Below are positions 1 through 12,375 of a stretch of 64,000 nt of DNA, one piece after another. The notes beneath the pieces are model-generated. The model had not been told where the DNA came from, did not search any database, and worked only from the letters and a program-made list of their open reading frames with translations. The position numbers were made by a program, and so were the translations under genes. Position 1 is the stretch's first letter. Each line of letters starts with the position of its first letter. This DNA is from Clarkia xantiana subsp. parviflora (Eukaryota; Streptophyta; Magnoliopsida; Myrtales; Onagraceae), in the NCBI GenBank assembly GCA_036873135.1, contig JAPTYO010000012.1:6332090-6396089 (forward strand), in the 5' to 3' direction.

Positions 1-946
1 TTTTGACGGTAGGCCTTGGCGTTATTCCAAGGTATTGCTTGTAGTTGACGCCCTGAATAGTCGTCGTTTTAATAATAAGTCTTCTAGAGATAGACGCTTA
101 TGATATGAACGGAGGAATAAACTCCTTGTTGGTGTAGATAACAGATATGTTGGCGTTGTATACCATAACTCCCTCCTTGCATACAATGCTTAGCTTGTAT
201 TGTTGAAGTAGATTTTTGTGCATAGGTTACTACTTGCCATCATTCCTGAGTAGTAATCGTAGTGTAACATGTACCTACGAGTAGAGTTGCTTTTGTTAGA
301 TAGTTGCAATTTTTATAAGTTTGCAAAAGTATGAAGTGATGAAATTTTCTTTTTAGTCATGCATATAAATAAGAAGTAAAGGAATTTGATACGAGGACTC
401 CTTGTTTGTGTAGTAAACTTCCCTGATGGCGGACGTGATGAGTGTAGATTATGGTAAGCATATGTTAGGTAGAATTGCCGAGCATTTGTCAGCTTGGAGC
501 TCCCCAAGTTGCTTGGTGGTTGTATCGCTGTTTCCTGATTGTTTATATTGTTTCAACTTCTAGTAGTGCATGATCTGTCCTTGTGTAATGTCCCCGCCTT
601 GTTTATTATTGCGACATGATTTTTAGTCTTGCGCGTATAAAATGCTTGAGACTTTGTGTTGTTGACGCGAGGAATATGTGTGTAGTTGTTACTTGGCGTT
701 ATTCCAAGGTAATATGCGTCATAATAATGTACCTACGAAAGTAGATTTATCCTTTATTAGATATTTAGAGTTCATACGACGGATTACAAGAAAGCGTCTA
801 GTGATCGCTTTTTTGAAAATTACTGAATCTAATAAGCATGAGTTGTACTTAATCTTTAAAAGATTTAACATAGATATGCGAAAAAGGAGATAAGGAAGAT
901 AAAGGGATTGGTGATGTGTTTGACGTCCTCATAGGTGATTTGTTGG
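1..946 (-). other. Element A: non-coding stretch downstream of gag
   Basis: No reading frame here looks real. The stretch is colinear with element C (35532-36320 and the part of C left of D, about 24850-25114), and reverse-complemented it resembles element F around 14740-15130. Short phrases such as TTATTCCAAGG recur. It probably is untranslated RNA of the element. No other signal was seen. Confidence 0.6.
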
Positions 947-2569
947 CTAGTTGATTCTGCCACGTGCCACATAGTTTCTCAATGCGTCTAGCGTGTTGAG
1001 CTCTTCAATTTCCCCTTTTGGGGATGGACAAAAGTTGATGTCATGCCCCCAGGTTTTACTTTGATTGTTTTGTTCTTCAACATCTTTGTCACGGAAGGCA
1101 GTTGTTGGCTCAAGTGGGCGGTGAGGTTTGTTTTCTGGGAGTGCATCCACACTCCCAAGATTGTACAAGTCGCCACAATTGGTTCCATAAGTGACGTTGT
1201 TTTTCTGGCGTTTGGCGATAGGTGGATTATCGTCCATGATTTCTTTTCCTTTGCCTTTTTCTGAAGACTTGACACGAGGCTTCATTTGATGCTTATGGCC
1301 ATGGTCGATATACTTCCTCATTTTTCCTTTTGAGATCAAGTTGTTTACATGAGTCCTTAAGCTGAAACAGCCATCTGTCGCATGGCCACACACTTCGTGA
1401 TTCTCGCACCATTTGCTTTTATCTTTTCCCAATGGGCCATTGCGGAAATTAAAGGGTTTTTTCCACAGCTTGTTCTCCTTCATTTCTCTTAGGATGACAG
1501 ATAATGGTGTGTTCAGAGGAACATATATGACGAGATTGGTATCTTTGAGCCTTTTGGCATCTGACTGGAGTGGCTTCTTCTGTCGTGGTTGCCTATTTTC
1601 CTCGGAGATGTTTATCTCTTTTTCAGTTATTGCTTTCAGGGTCCTTGTTGTCAATCCTGTGATTGGGATGTTGTTGCCACTAGCAGGTTTTTTCGGTCCG
1701 TCCTTGTGACAGATGTCAGCATCGTCTTGGCTTGTCCTTATGGAAGGATCTTCTTTGTGTACTTTGGATGACTCTGCTTGAGTCTTTTTTGAAGGGCTGT
1801 CGCCTTGATCAATGAATTGCTTTAAATTGCCTTTGAGGATGAAGCTGTTAATGCGGTTGCGTAGGCTGACGCAATGATCTGTTTCGTGGCCGAAGACCTC
1901 GTGGTTTTCACACCACTTGTCTTTGTCTTTTCCCATTTGGCCTTTCCCGAAGTTGTGTGGCTACTTCCATATATTTGAGTCCTTCATTTCTCTCAAAATT
2001 ACAGATGGTGGGGCATTCAAAGGAATGTGGTCGGCGATTTTTACTTCGTTTGGCTTCTCGAAACCTCCTTGAAAAGGTCGCTTTGGCTGCTTGTACTGGA
2101 AGGTATCTTTCATGCATTGCCCCTTTTTTCTCTGGTGCAGTGTGTCTTGATGACTTATGACTCGAGACATTGTCCCTATCATCTCAGCTTGTTCGTTGAC
2201 TGGAGGCAAAGGAGGTAACAGGTTGACACCTTTGTACTGGAAGGCTCCTTGGTTGGATGGAGGTGGCTGAGCCGCATATCCTTGGTTCTTTAGAGACTCG
2301 CGGAGTGCGAGTAACTCTTCTAGCGCAGCCATCATTGCTGGAGTAATGGTGGGCATCGGGTTTGTTCCCGTTCTTTGCTCGTTCTGCGGCACATTGGCAA
2401 TCGGTATGGATGAGGCTACGTAAGTAGCTCTTGGGATGCGGGAGGGTCTTGACTGGCTCCCAGCTGGAGCTTGGCATCCTGTTCTTTTGTTCGTCGGGGA
2501 GTTCCTGGGATGTCTGGGCCCTTTCCTTGGGTTTTTCACCTCTTCGGGAGGGTTGTGATCACCCGCCAT
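947..2569 (-). pseudogene. gag: Element A gag-like gene with two zinc-knuckle modules, one nonsense codon
   Basis: The frame opens with ATG at 2569 (MAGDHNPPEE...), about 50 bases after the PBS, and stays open except for one in-frame TAG at 1963-1961, where element C has a lysine codon. The C-terminal half holds two copies of one module: a PLNxPxSVILxEMK lead, then a zinc knuckle CX2HX4HX4C (CENHEVFGHETDHC and CENHEVCGHATDGC). The capsid domain of plant gypsy Gag, obvious in B, D and G, is missing. The predicted product is an RNA-binding, capsid-less Gag. The internal duplication of the knuckle module is shared with C. Confidence 0.75.
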
Positions 2570-2601
2570 GATTCCTGTGGTACTGTAGCTTTTTGTTCGA
2601 A

Positions 2602-2619
2602 TCGCGGAGACGGCGCCAA
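2602..2619 (-). promoter_or_regulatory. Element A primer-binding site
   Basis: Directly next to the LTR, the minus strand reads TTGGCGCCGTCTCCGC. It matches the TTGGCGCCGTCTGTGGGA site of element G except near its 3' end. A tRNA primes first-strand synthesis here; the tRNA species was not identified. Confidence 0.75.
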
Positions 2620-3444
2620 TGTTGCGTCCGGGACGAATGAGGTCACGAGGACGCGTCTGTGGTTGTGCGGGTGTGACCCTTCCGACGGAGGTTGTGACTC
2701 GGCAAGGTTGTGACCCGGCAAGGTTGTGACTCGGCGAGGTTGTGACCCGGCAAGGTTGTGACCCGGCAAGGTTGTGACTCGGCGAGGTTGTGTGTCTCGA
2801 GCGTCGGATCCTGCGCAAAGGACCAATGCTAGCACGGAGAGGGGGGGGGGTGGTGCTAGCGGAGCCCTCTCCGATGCCTAAGTTACTATAGTGGCAAAAG
2901 GGTAATTTCTAGAGAGAGAGAATTCTAGAGAGAAGTCAGAGCTCAAAATACCAAAGTTGGGCAAATGAGAGAGTGAGTGAAAATGGGTGGCCAAGGTCTC
3001 CTATTTATAGGCTTCCTTGAGACCGGACCCGGTTTTATAGCGGTTTGACGACGGTCCAAGAAAACAAGTGGGAACCGTTGTCCATATTGGTAATGCATGA
3101 ACTTGACTTCTCTACACGTAACGGCGATCGCGAACACGGTAATCGCGGATACGGCAATCGCGCAATACCCGTGGCGCAACCCGGACCTCGTCGAAATTGG
3201 GCAATTCGGCGAGGTTCGGATTGCCGTGCGATCCGGACCTCCGGATTGCGCAATCCGGAGGTCCGGATTGCACAATCTGGAGGTCCGGATAGCACAATCC
3301 GGATGTCCGGTCCGGTCACGCGTAAATGCGTTTCCGGACCGTTTTGACCCTTGGGAGACGTTTTTCCGAGACGAGATGTAATTTTTGACGTGTTTGCGAG
3401 GCCCGAAGCGTAAATACGAACCCGAATTGGACACTTATCCATCA
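2620..3444 (-). repeat. Element A 5' LTR (family 1, ~825 bp)
   Basis: On the minus strand it begins TGATGGATAAGTGTCC and ends GACGCAACA, the TG...CA ends of an LTR. It aligns with 19344-20163 (C) and 37796-38264 (F). It contains TATAAATA (about 3002-3009, minus), the CATCGGAGAGGG-type motif (2865-2880), a short tandem repeat (GTTGTGACCCGGCAAG and variants, about 2690-2790) and U3 repeats built on a perfect 20-bp palindrome. The sequence after 3444 is B coding sequence. Confidence 0.85.
3225..3318. repeat. Palindromic U3 repeats in the element A LTR
   Basis: Units of TCCGGATTGCGCAATCCGGA and degenerate forms (GGTCCGGATTGCACAATC) recur here. The first is a perfect palindrome. They lie upstream of TATA in the LTR's own orientation, where promoter elements of plant LTRs usually sit. 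Confidence 0.6.
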
Positions 3445-6400
3445 GTGTCCATTCAGCCAGAGAGATTCGTGGTTGATGGGCCAGGACCAGAACAGCACAG
3501 GACCATTCCCCTGAATGGTCCCATCACCCCCGATCAGGTGGTAAAGATCGTGAACATCTGCATGGGAGAGCAGAAGCCGCTGGTGTCGGAGCTGAGGGAT
3601 CGATCTACTCATCCCTTCGTTCCTCGACTCATAGACACCCTAGCCCCGCCAGGGCTGGGTATCCCCACGATAAAGGAATACGATGGCGAAGGAGATCCGG
3701 TTCGTCATGTCCAGAAGCACCTCATGGCGTGTCTGGGAAGAGCCCCGAATGAAGATATAGTGTGTACGCTGTTCCCGAACACACTTGGGGAAAGAGACCT
3801 GACCTGGTTCTTTAGTCTGCCCCCAGGCTGCATCACTTGCTGGGCAGATATGCACGACCGGTTCATTCAGCAGTACCAGGGTCGTAGACGTTTGCTGAAG
3901 AGTGTGAGGTCCTTGACCCAGGTGGTACAGAGGCCCGACGAATCGCTGGCACACTATTACCAGCGATACACTCCCAGTGTGGCGGATATTGATGAGGAGA
4001 TCTCGGAGGGTGAAACCATCCGTACCTTCATTCGGAACCTAACGGCCCCCTATGGTTCCGACCTAATGCATAGCGTGGCTGAGAAAGCCGTGTGGAATAT
4101 GGAGGCACTACAGAAGAGGGTGAAACGGCAAATCGATGTCCAGGAGTCGAAGATAGCCGCTGGAGAGTTGGAGCCTCCGAAGTCGAATAAAGGGAAGCAG
4201 TCGGTTAAACCTTTCGATGATCGTAAGTCAAAGGGTAAACCCGAGGGCAGTCGGAATCGAGGCCGCTCTGATCAGAGAGATGATAGGTGTTCTTTATGGA
4301 AGGACAAGCGGGAGGATCTCGACATTCCTCTCAACTGCTCCATGGCGGAGGTAATAACGGTCATGGAACGACAAGGTATCTCCAGGTATCCCCCAAAGAA
4401 GGATGGAGAATTCTTAGGATCCCGCACGGATCGCTACTGTCGATTTCACCGCGCAAATGGTCACGACACCAACCATTGTCGGGAGCTGAAGAAAGAGATC
4501 GAAAAGCTGATCCAGAAGGGGAAGCTCAAGGAGTTCGTCGGGGATAAGCGGTGTCGATCCCGCTCTCGGTCCCGATCGCGGTCCCGTTCTCGATCCCGCG
4601 ATCGGTCCTCAAAGAAGAAGAGGTCCGATCCGGAGCCGTCCGGTGCTCACAAAGAACGACGGGGCACCATTAATGTGATTCACGGAGGATTTGCTGCTGG
4701 AGGTGACACCTCGTCCTCCCGGGAGGTTTACGCCTCTAGAATTCCTACGGCTGTGGTGCTAGGTAAGAGGTCTCGATCCTGGACCCTGAAGGAAGAGATG
4801 GTGATTTCCTTTTCGTCGGAGGATCTCATAGGCGTGGAAACTCCGCACGATAACGCCTTGGTTGTGACCTTGGATGTAGACGGGTACGAGATGAAGCGAA
4901 TTCTGATCGACGGAGGGAGCTCCTCCGATATTCTATTTATGGACGCACTGGAGGCTATGGGAAAAACGAAGAAAGATCTGAAGGAGGCAAACTTCCCGAT
5001 GGTGGGGTTCTCTGGTTCTACCTCCTATCCGCTAGGAGTAATCACCTTACCAGTGGAGTTTGGTAGTGGGTGGAAATCAGAAAGGAGGAACGTGGAGTTC
5101 GTGGTAGTTGATTCCGCAGGGACTTACAACGCGATTATAGGGAGAACCACCATCAACCCCCTGATGGCAGTTGCCTCAACAGTGCACCAGAAGATGAAGT
5201 TCCCGACCGACCACGGAGTCGGAGAGGTCAAGGGTGACCAGGTAGCTTCCCGAAAATGTTATGTTAACGCCACCCGAAGGAGGAGGCGAGAGGCCATGAC
5301 TGTCCTCCAGACAGATACAGATCCTAGAGAGGAGTTTGGGCGTCCCGCCCCAATAGAAGATCTAAAAGAAGTTGAGGTCGACGGACCCCAGAGAAAGGTA
5401 AAAATCGGGTCTGCTCTGACTGAGGAGACAGCCCAAAAATTGATTGAGTTGCTGAAGGAGTTCAATGAGCTGTTTTCCTGGTCCCCGAGCGATATGCCAG
5501 GAATCAGCCCCGATGTGATCGTACACGAGCTAAAGATAGACCCCGCAATCAAACCTATCACGCAGAAAAGGCGTCCGATGGGCACAGACAAGAAGATCGC
5601 GATCCAGCAGGAGGTGGGCAGGTTGCTCGATGCTGGGTTTATTAAAGAGCTCCGATTCCAGACTTGGGTCGCTAATCCGGTACTGGTGAAGAAGACTAAT
5701 GGGAAATGGCGGATGTGTGTGGATTTCCGCGACCTGAATAAGGCTTGCCCGAAGGACTGTTACCCGCTCCCGAGAATCGACCAGCTGGTAGATGCCACGT
5801 CGGGACATGAGCTGTTGAGCTTCATGGATGCATATTCGGGCTATAACCAGATCAAGATGGCTAAGGAAGACGCTCCTCACACAGCATTCTATGCAGACAG
5901 TGACATCTATCACTACGATGTCATGCCTTTCGGGTTAATCAATGCCGGGGCAACCTATCAGCGCATGGTGAATAAGTTATTCCGAGATTTGCTGGGAGAG
6001 ACCATGGAAGCTTATGTGGATGACATGCTGGTGAAGTCCCGACAGGCTGAGGATCACGTGCACAACCTAGCCATGGCGTTTGAGCGGATGAGGCTTCATC
6101 AGGTTCGTTTAAACCCGACGAAATGCGCCTTCGGAGTCCACTCAGGGAAGTTTTTGGGCTTTACGGTGAGCCAGAGAGGAATTGAGGTGAATCCCGAGAA
6201 GCTGAGGGCGATTGAAGAGATGCAGTCTCCGATAAACCATCGGGAAGTACAAGTGTTGAATGGCCGACTGTCAGCAATGAATCGCTTCCTGTCCAAAGCC
6301 AGCGACCGATCAATGCCATTTTTTGAAGTCCTGAGGGCCAACAAAAAGTTCGAGTGGACCGCCAAGTGTGAAGAAGCGTTCCAAGCACTCAAGCAACACC

Positions 6401-6989
6401 TTCGCACCCTCCCGCCGTTGGCGAAACCGGTTCCAGGCGAGCCGCTCTATCTTTACTTGGTTGTTTCTAAATTTGCCATTAGCTCTGTGTTAGTGAAGGT
6501 TGTCGAGGGTAATCAAGTCCCCGTCTATTATGTAAGCAAGGCGTTTGCCAAGTCTGAATTAAATTATCCTGCCGTTGAGAAGTACCTCTTTGCGTTGATT
6601 ATTACTGCTCGGAAGCTAAGGTCTTATTTCCACGCACACGAGATTACTGTGCTGACGAACCAGCCTTTGAAGCATTTTTTGAACCGACCGGATGCGTCGG
6701 GAAGATTGGTGAAATGGGCAGTAGAGCTTAGTGAGTTTCGCATACACTTTGCTCCAAGAACGGCCATTAAGGGCCAGGCATTGGCGGATTTCATAGTAGA
6801 ATCTACAGCCCCCGATCTAGAAGAAGCGGGCCCTGTAGAGGGGGCAACCATGGAGGTCCCGACAGAAGAACAACCAGAGGGGGCAGAGCAATCAGAACAG
6901 CCAAACGAGGAAAATACCTGGGAAATGTACACTGATGGCTCCTCGAGTTCGGACGGATCAGGAGCAGGTTTTTTGTTGATACCACCTTG
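3445..6989 (+). pseudogene. gag-pol: Element B gag-pro-RT-RNase H polyprotein, missing its N-terminus
   Basis: One long frame without stops. Capsid-type Gag (ERDLTWFFSLPPG ... FIRNLTAPYG) spans about 3700-4150. A zinc knuckle CX2HX4HX4C (CRFHRANGHDTNHC) lies near 4440, followed by a run of Arg-Ser dipeptides at 4549-4609. The protease site is DGGSSSD near 4910. RT runs about 5640-6200 with the catalytic YVDD at 6013-6024. RNase H follows to about 6780. The frame then enters a second RNase H (MYTDGSSSSDGSGAG), as in Tat elements, but stops at 6988-6990 because the body of that domain is deleted. The bases before 3445 belong to the LTR of A. Confidence 0.92.
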
Positions 6990-8354
6990 AGCAAATTTGC
7001 CCTGGGGGCACCCTTGGAAGAAAATCGGAAGGTGCACTTCTTGGAGAAGGTGATCTTATCGAGCATCGACCCGACACAGGTGTGTGCCATTGAGGCAAAA
7101 CCGGAGGAGGAGCCCACTTGGATGACCCCGATAGTCGCATACCTGACTACGGGGACAGTCCCCGATGATAAAGTAGCAGCTGACAGGATACGTCGGATCG
7201 CGGCTAATTACGTGATGCTGGACAATCAGCTATACAAGAAGGGCTGGTTCTCGACTCCGTACTTGAAGTGTGTGGCAGAGCCCGACACAAATCGAATCCT
7301 GAAGGAGGTGCATGAAGGGGTCGCGGCTTGTCATGAAGGGGCCCGATCCATTATGAGGAAAGTGCTGAACTTGGGCTATTATTGGCCTACGATGAGCAAG
7401 GAAGCGACGGTGTTGGTCCGATCCTGTGACGCGTGCCAGAGGTACGCCCCGAGTATCATGGCTCCGGCCGCTAATCTGACATCCATCAAGAGCGCGTGGC
7501 CCTTCGCGCAATGGGGCATCGACTTGGTGGGACCTCTTCCACAAGCACAAGGTCAATGTAAGTATTTACTTGTAGCTATTGATTATTTTTCGAAATGGAT
7601 AGAGGCAAAGGCGTTGGCCAGAACGACGGGGAACCAGATCGTCAAGTTCCTCCAGACCCATATTGTGTCCAGATACGGGATTCCTAAGGTGGTGATCAGC
7701 GACAATGGTCCACCGTTTAACGGCTCTCAGGTGAGGGAGTATCTGGAGGAGTTAAACATCGAGCATCGGACAGCTTCCATACGCCATGCTCAGACTAACG
7801 GTCAGGTGGAATCAGCCAACAAAATCGTGATGGATGGCCTGAAGAAGAGGGTCTATGCCTTGAAGGGCAAATGGCTGAACGAACTGGAAAACGTGCTTTG
7901 GGCTGTTAGAACGACACCCAAACGATCAACGGGAGAGACTCCGTTTGGCCTCGTTTATGGCACGGAGGCTGTCGCCCCCGTGGAGGTAGCTGTGACGTCC
8001 CATCGGATGAGATATTACGAGCCTCTGACCAATGATGAAATGAGACGTCTGGACTTGGACTTGCTCGAGGAGAAGAGGCGGGAAGCCGACGAAGTCCAGG
8101 CTCGAATGCGTTTGGCGACGGCCAGGTATTACAATCGGCGAGTTAAGTCCCGACAATTCTTCGTCGGGGAGCTGGTTTGGCGTCGCAACGAGTTTACCCT
8201 TTTGGATCGAATCAACAAGATGTCACCAAAATGGGAAGGACCTTATAAGGTCGTGGGGATGCCAGCCCCAAATGCGTACAAATTGGAAGACCTCGATGGC
8301 AGAGTATTGAAGCATTCTTTTAGTGGCGAACACTTAAAGAAACACCATGCTTAA
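6987..8354 (+). pseudogene. int: Element B integrase (end of pol), frame-shifted from upstream pol
   Basis: The frame resumes at LSKFALG, the tail of the second RNase H, after an internal deletion that removed most of that domain and changed frame. Integrase follows. Zinc-binding HEGVAACH ... CDACQ lies near 7310-7440. The catalytic D, D, E sit in WGIDLVGP (about 7515), SDNGPPF (about 7700) and QVESANK (about 7805). The C-terminus carries a KWEGPYKV motif and ends EHLKKHHA. All catalytic residues are present, but the upstream deletion means no normal polyprotein can form. It is nearly identical to the integrase in the right arm of G. Confidence 0.9.
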
Positions 8355-9020
8355 TGAAAAGTCGCCTTAAGTGGTGCCCGATGAAAAGTCGCCTTAAGTG
8401 GTGCCCGATGAAAAGTCGATTTAAGTGGTGCCCGATGTAAAATCGCCTTAAGTGGTGTAAGTTATTTATCGTTTGATTCGATGTAAGCAAATTTTATGCC
8501 ATCAATAAATAAAGAGGTTGCTTCCAATCAGAGTTATTCTTAGATTTATGCTAAGTGTTAAAGTCGCCTTGAGTGGTGCACGAGAAAAGTCGCCTTGAGT
8601 GGTGCACGAGAAAAGTCGCCTTGAGTGGTGCACGAGAAAAGTCGCCTTGAGTGGTGCACGAGAAAAGTCGCCTTGAGTGGTGCACGATGAAAATTCGCCT
8701 TAAGTGGTGCACAATCTAAAGTCGCCTTAAGTGGTGCATGATTCTTAGATTTATTCTAAGTATTGAAAAGTCGTCTTAAGTGATGCGTGTTTCTTGGATT
8801 TATTCTAAGTATTGAAAAGTCGTCTTAAGTGATGCGCGAAGTTAAGTCGTCTTAAGTGATGCATATTTCTTGAACTTATTCTAAGCATTGAAAAATCGCC
8901 TTAGGTGGTGCATGATGGTAAGTCACCTTAGGTGGTGCAAGTTAGTAAATCGTCTTGAGTGATGTACGAGAATGTCTTAAGTGTCGAAGTATCGACCTAA
9001 GCAAGTATAGTAAAACCACT
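8355..9020 (+). repeat. Element B tandem repeats after integrase (~24-26 bp units)
   Basis: About twenty diverged copies of AAGTCGCCTTAAGTGGTGCA with short spacers, some reading TCGTCTTAAGTGATGC. An exact-copy cluster lies at about 8560-8690. The same array is present in G, inverted at 47880-48400 and direct at 51004-51500. It ends in an A-run near 9040. Such arrays between pol and the 3' LTR are typical of Tat/Ogre-type elements. Confidence 0.85.
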
Positions 9021-9141
9021 TGGAGAAGTGCATCGAAAAAAAAAAAAAAATCGGAACTAAGAAAGTCTGATAATTGATAAGGGCTCGAAGGCCCGACGAT
9101 TACAAAAGCGAAGAAATTACAAGGAATCTAAAGATAAGCAG

Positions 9142-11825
9142 TTAGGCTTGGTCCTTGTCAGCGGCATCTGCGGGAGCGGGGTCCACGAAGTCGGTGGCAG
9201 AAGGCTCCACAGGGTCGGCCGCTGGAGGATCGACTATCGGGGCATCAGCACTTAGAAGCTCTGCTGCGTCTTCGAAAATTGCGGGAGTACTCCCCCCATC
9301 ACTCTCCTCAGAAAGAGCAAAGTATTTCTTCGCGAAGGGAGCGAGAGAAGGAGACTTGTCGAAGTTCATGGCGTCGCCATACTCCAGGTGGAGCTCCTCA
9401 ACCGCATTGAAGAGAGTGTTCTCCACCTCCGCGCCGAAGAACTTCATAGCATCAGCCTGGAAGTCCTCAGACCTACGATAATCCTCCCGGCCCTTGGCCT
9501 CGGCCGCGACCAGCTGCGCAGGAACCCCCGCGACTTGCTCCTCCAGAGCCTTCTTCTCGAGGACCAGCTTGTCCTCAGCAGCCTGCCGCTCCTGTCGCTC
9601 CCGCCTCAGGAGCCCCTCGAAATCCCCGACTTGCTTTTTGAGGTCCTGAACCTTTTGGTCGAGGATGGCCTGCTCCTTGGCAAGTTTCCCCCGCGAAGAC
9701 TTGGAGGCCGCAAGATTCTCCTTAAGCTTGTCGATGGCCTCCCGGTCCCGCTCCCGGGACTCATCATAGGTGATGAGGTACCCAAAAAGACGGTTGAAGT
9801 CCCCGAGCTCCTACAATAGAAGAAAGAAAAGTGTTAATGGACAAACAACCAGATTTACCAACGAAGAGGGAGAAGCGAAGTTTTACCTCTATCCGACGCA
9901 GGGACATCTCTTGAACATCCCGATGCATCTCCGTCCGATTCAGGGAGATCAGGAACCGCATGGTGGGCAGGATCGAGCCTGCCAGCAGATGCAGAGCCAG
10001 ATCCTCATGCTGGTCCCCTTGTCGAAGCTGGACCCCTTGCAGTGTTTGGATTGGAGTCCAGGGAGCATCCACCTGCGTGGGGTCGAAGGCCCTGTAGAAA
10101 CTTCCGTCGAGAGGGACAGGAGGAGGGCCAGCACGAGTCGTGGAGGGGCGCGCCTCTGGCTCGAACCGGGCGGGGGAAGGAGTGAAGTTGTGGATGGGCG
10201 ACGGCTGTCGCTGCTACGGAGAAGATGAAGGGGGCAGCCCCTGAGAGGTTGGTTTCAAGGGGGACTGCCCCGTCCTCCGACGATGACGAAGGGAGCCACC
10301 CTCATCAGTCTCCTCTGAGGAGTCCAAGGTTTCCACCCGACGAAATTGTTCGCTGGTCGGGGTTTTCTCCCCAGTTGAGGGAGGCACCCTTGTTGAAGAC
10401 GGTGCACCCGCGGAGGCTTCAGCGCCCGACGGAGCTCCTGAGACCTGCACCTAGAGGACGAGAGGCTTCAGAAATGTAATCAGGGAGTTCATCAGGATTC
10501 TTACACCAAACAATACGTCGGGAGACATATTGATCCTTCCCGTGGTAGTGGTAGTAGCCCGCCTTCAGGACACGAGGAGTTTCACCTCGAAGGATTCGTC
10601 TAACGTCAGCAATACGGGCCTCCCTGGTCGAAGGAATCAAATCCCTCGGGACCATCCTCCTATACGATTTAATAGCGAGACGGAGCTTTTTACCTTCTTC
10701 AGCGTTCTGGACGTCGAAGAGTTGGTCCAGCTCCACGTGCTTCCGCTTAGGTTGCCCCGCAGAAGGAGACCCCGACGGAGCAGCAGCCTTCTTGGCGGAC
10801 TTCCTCTTCCGCGAAGGGCGGACGGCATCGGTCTCCCCCTGCTTAAGGAACAGATCGGTCAGCACAGATACCCTCTTGGCTGCAAACAGTAAAAGAAAAA
10901 GAGTTAGAGGTTTACCCAGGGAACCATATTGGAGGGGCCGTCGAAAAGCTGCCCCCCAGAGATTATATCGAGGAGTCGGATCCCGGCGTTCACCAGGTCC
11001 CGCTCCACGAGAGAATTGGCGTCGAGGGGAGTGTAGGACTCCCCCCATCGGTAGAGTTGGATGAGTTGAAGAGTTTGGAAATCTTCGTCGGTATAGGTGT
11101 GGAAGGCAGACGGAGAGTCTGCTTCCACCTCCCATCGGGGCCATGGGATCGAAGAATGTTGGATGAAGAAGTAGCTCCTTTTCCATCCACTGTTGTCGGA
11201 CCCCGTGTCGACTAGGAGTCCCCGACCCTTGACCACCTTCCAGGTGTCATTGGTCCAGTTACACCGTCCAAGTTGTGCCTTGTTCCACTTCGGCATTCGG
11301 GGGTAGAAGGCGCAAACCCCCGCCTCGTTGCACTTCATCCCGTAGAAGGTCCTGAAGAGCTTGAGGCTGTATACCCACCGCTGTCGGAAGCAAAGGACCT
11401 GGAAAGCATTCCACAGGCGAATGTCATGCGGAGAGAAGGTGGTCAGATGAGTTTTGTAATGCTGGCCCATCTCGACCAGATTACCACAGAAGGGGAATCT
11501 GATCCCCGCTGATACTTGCCCCGTAGAGACAAATACCTCCCCTTTTCGGGGACGAGTAACCTCAAGGTTACCCGAGGGGCGAGGCCAGGGATACGGGAAA
11601 CGAGGTTCCCAAGTAGAAGTGATGCACCCCTCCTGGAGAGCTGCATCATAAGCGGTGCTGGAGATTTCATTCAGAGTATAATCAAAGTTGAATGGCTTTC
11701 TTCCCTCAGAGCTGGATCCACTGTCTGAAAAGTAGCAATGGCAAGGAAGGCACAGTGGGATTTTCGGAAAGCTGCAAACAAGGAAAAGATGAGCAAGCAA
11801 CGAAGAAGAAATCCTTACCAGACAT
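9142..11825 (-). CDS. Element B antisense gene: gypsy-type transposon domain plus coiled coil, intron-containing, degenerate
   Basis: Starts ATGTCTG (11825-11819), then a 94-bp GT-AG intron (11818-11725). The main block (11724 to about 10910) carries VSAGIRFPFCGNLVEM and NSGWKRSYFF and resembles the plant 'putative gypsy type transposon' domain (Transposase_28-like, from memory). A basic region (10860-10440) follows. A short intron (9886-9811) precedes a coiled-coil tail ending near 9142. The same order and two of the introns are seen in both arms of G. In-frame breaks occur in the coiled-coil part, so the gene is probably dead. The joint near 10920-10880 looks like an intron, but I could not make the frame agree. 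Function unknown; position and strand match the antisense extra ORFs of Grande/Retand-type elements. Confidence 0.65.
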
Positions 11826-11980
11826 GACGAATTGGAGGTTGAAGGAATGAACTGGGCGTTGCCGGGAAGATGGTCGGAAAAGCACTAATGGTCTTCGGAA
11901 TCGCAAAAGCTTGAATTCACAAAGGTTGCAGAGAGCTCCTGAAAATTCAAAAACGGTAAAAGTGATCCAACACCCACGGT

Positions 11981-11992
11981 TAGGGTTTTATA
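11981..11992 (-). promoter_or_regulatory. TATA box fused to telo-box, upstream of the antisense gene in B
   Basis: Minus strand reads CCTATAAAACCCTAACCG, about 155 bases before the ATG at 11825. TATAAAA is a TATA box, and AAACCCTAA is the plant telo-box known from promoters of translation-related genes. The same TATAAAACCCTAAC string precedes the gene in both arms of G. Confidence 0.55.
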
Positions 11993-12361
11993 GGCGAAGA
12001 GGACAGTTGAAAGGACACTTCGATCCGAGTCGTCGAAGTTGAAGAGTTTTAATCTGGACCGTTGAAGATGGAACGTGCAGAAGGGCAACGGGCGTAATGA
12101 TGAAACGACCTGAAAAGTACTTTTCAGAAAAAGCAAGCGCGAAAAATCAGGCACGAGTGCCGAAGACGTCGCATCACTAGCTGCTGCATTTAATGGACTT
12201 GGGAATCGAGGAGTCCCCTCGGATTTGGCAGTTATCCACAAAGCATCGAGGAAACGTGAAGGAAAAGACTAGTATTGAGTGACTATGCCAAAGGAAAGAT
12301 CCCCGATTCCAATGTCGGGAGGTCGGGAGTTGAAAGACACGACGAACTAAAAGTCCCTCAT

Positions 12362-12375
12362 GTCTTGGGGGCAAA
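12362..12375 (+). promoter_or_regulatory. Element B polypurine tract
   Basis: TCTTGGGGGCAAA immediately before TGATGG of the 3' LTR; second-strand synthesis would start here. The same string precedes the LTRs of G (54895-54909; minus strand 44489-44503). Confidence 0.75.

Larger units (their letters stand above)
1..3444 (-). mobile_element. Element A: non-autonomous Tat-type Ty3/gypsy element, 5' part (enters from left edge)
   Basis: Minus-strand LTR element read from right to left: 5' LTR (2620-3444), primer-binding site, a gag-like gene (2569-947), then a non-coding stretch reaching the left edge. There is no protease, RT or integrase after gag. Instead gag runs straight into sequence that follows integrase in the related element F, the same layout as element C. 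A therefore belongs to a gag-only deletion family. Its LTR ends abruptly inside the gag of element B, so A inserted into B; the rest of A and the 5' end of B lie outside the window. Confidence 0.85.

Noticed and set aside
2690..2790. Repeat-encoded SHNLAGSQPCRV peptide upstream of A gag
   Set aside because: Lies inside the LTR before the PBS; a product of short tandem repeats in U5.
3385..3444. First 20 codons of the long B frame as the Gag N-terminus
   Set aside because: These bases belong to the LTR of element A; B sequence begins at 3445.
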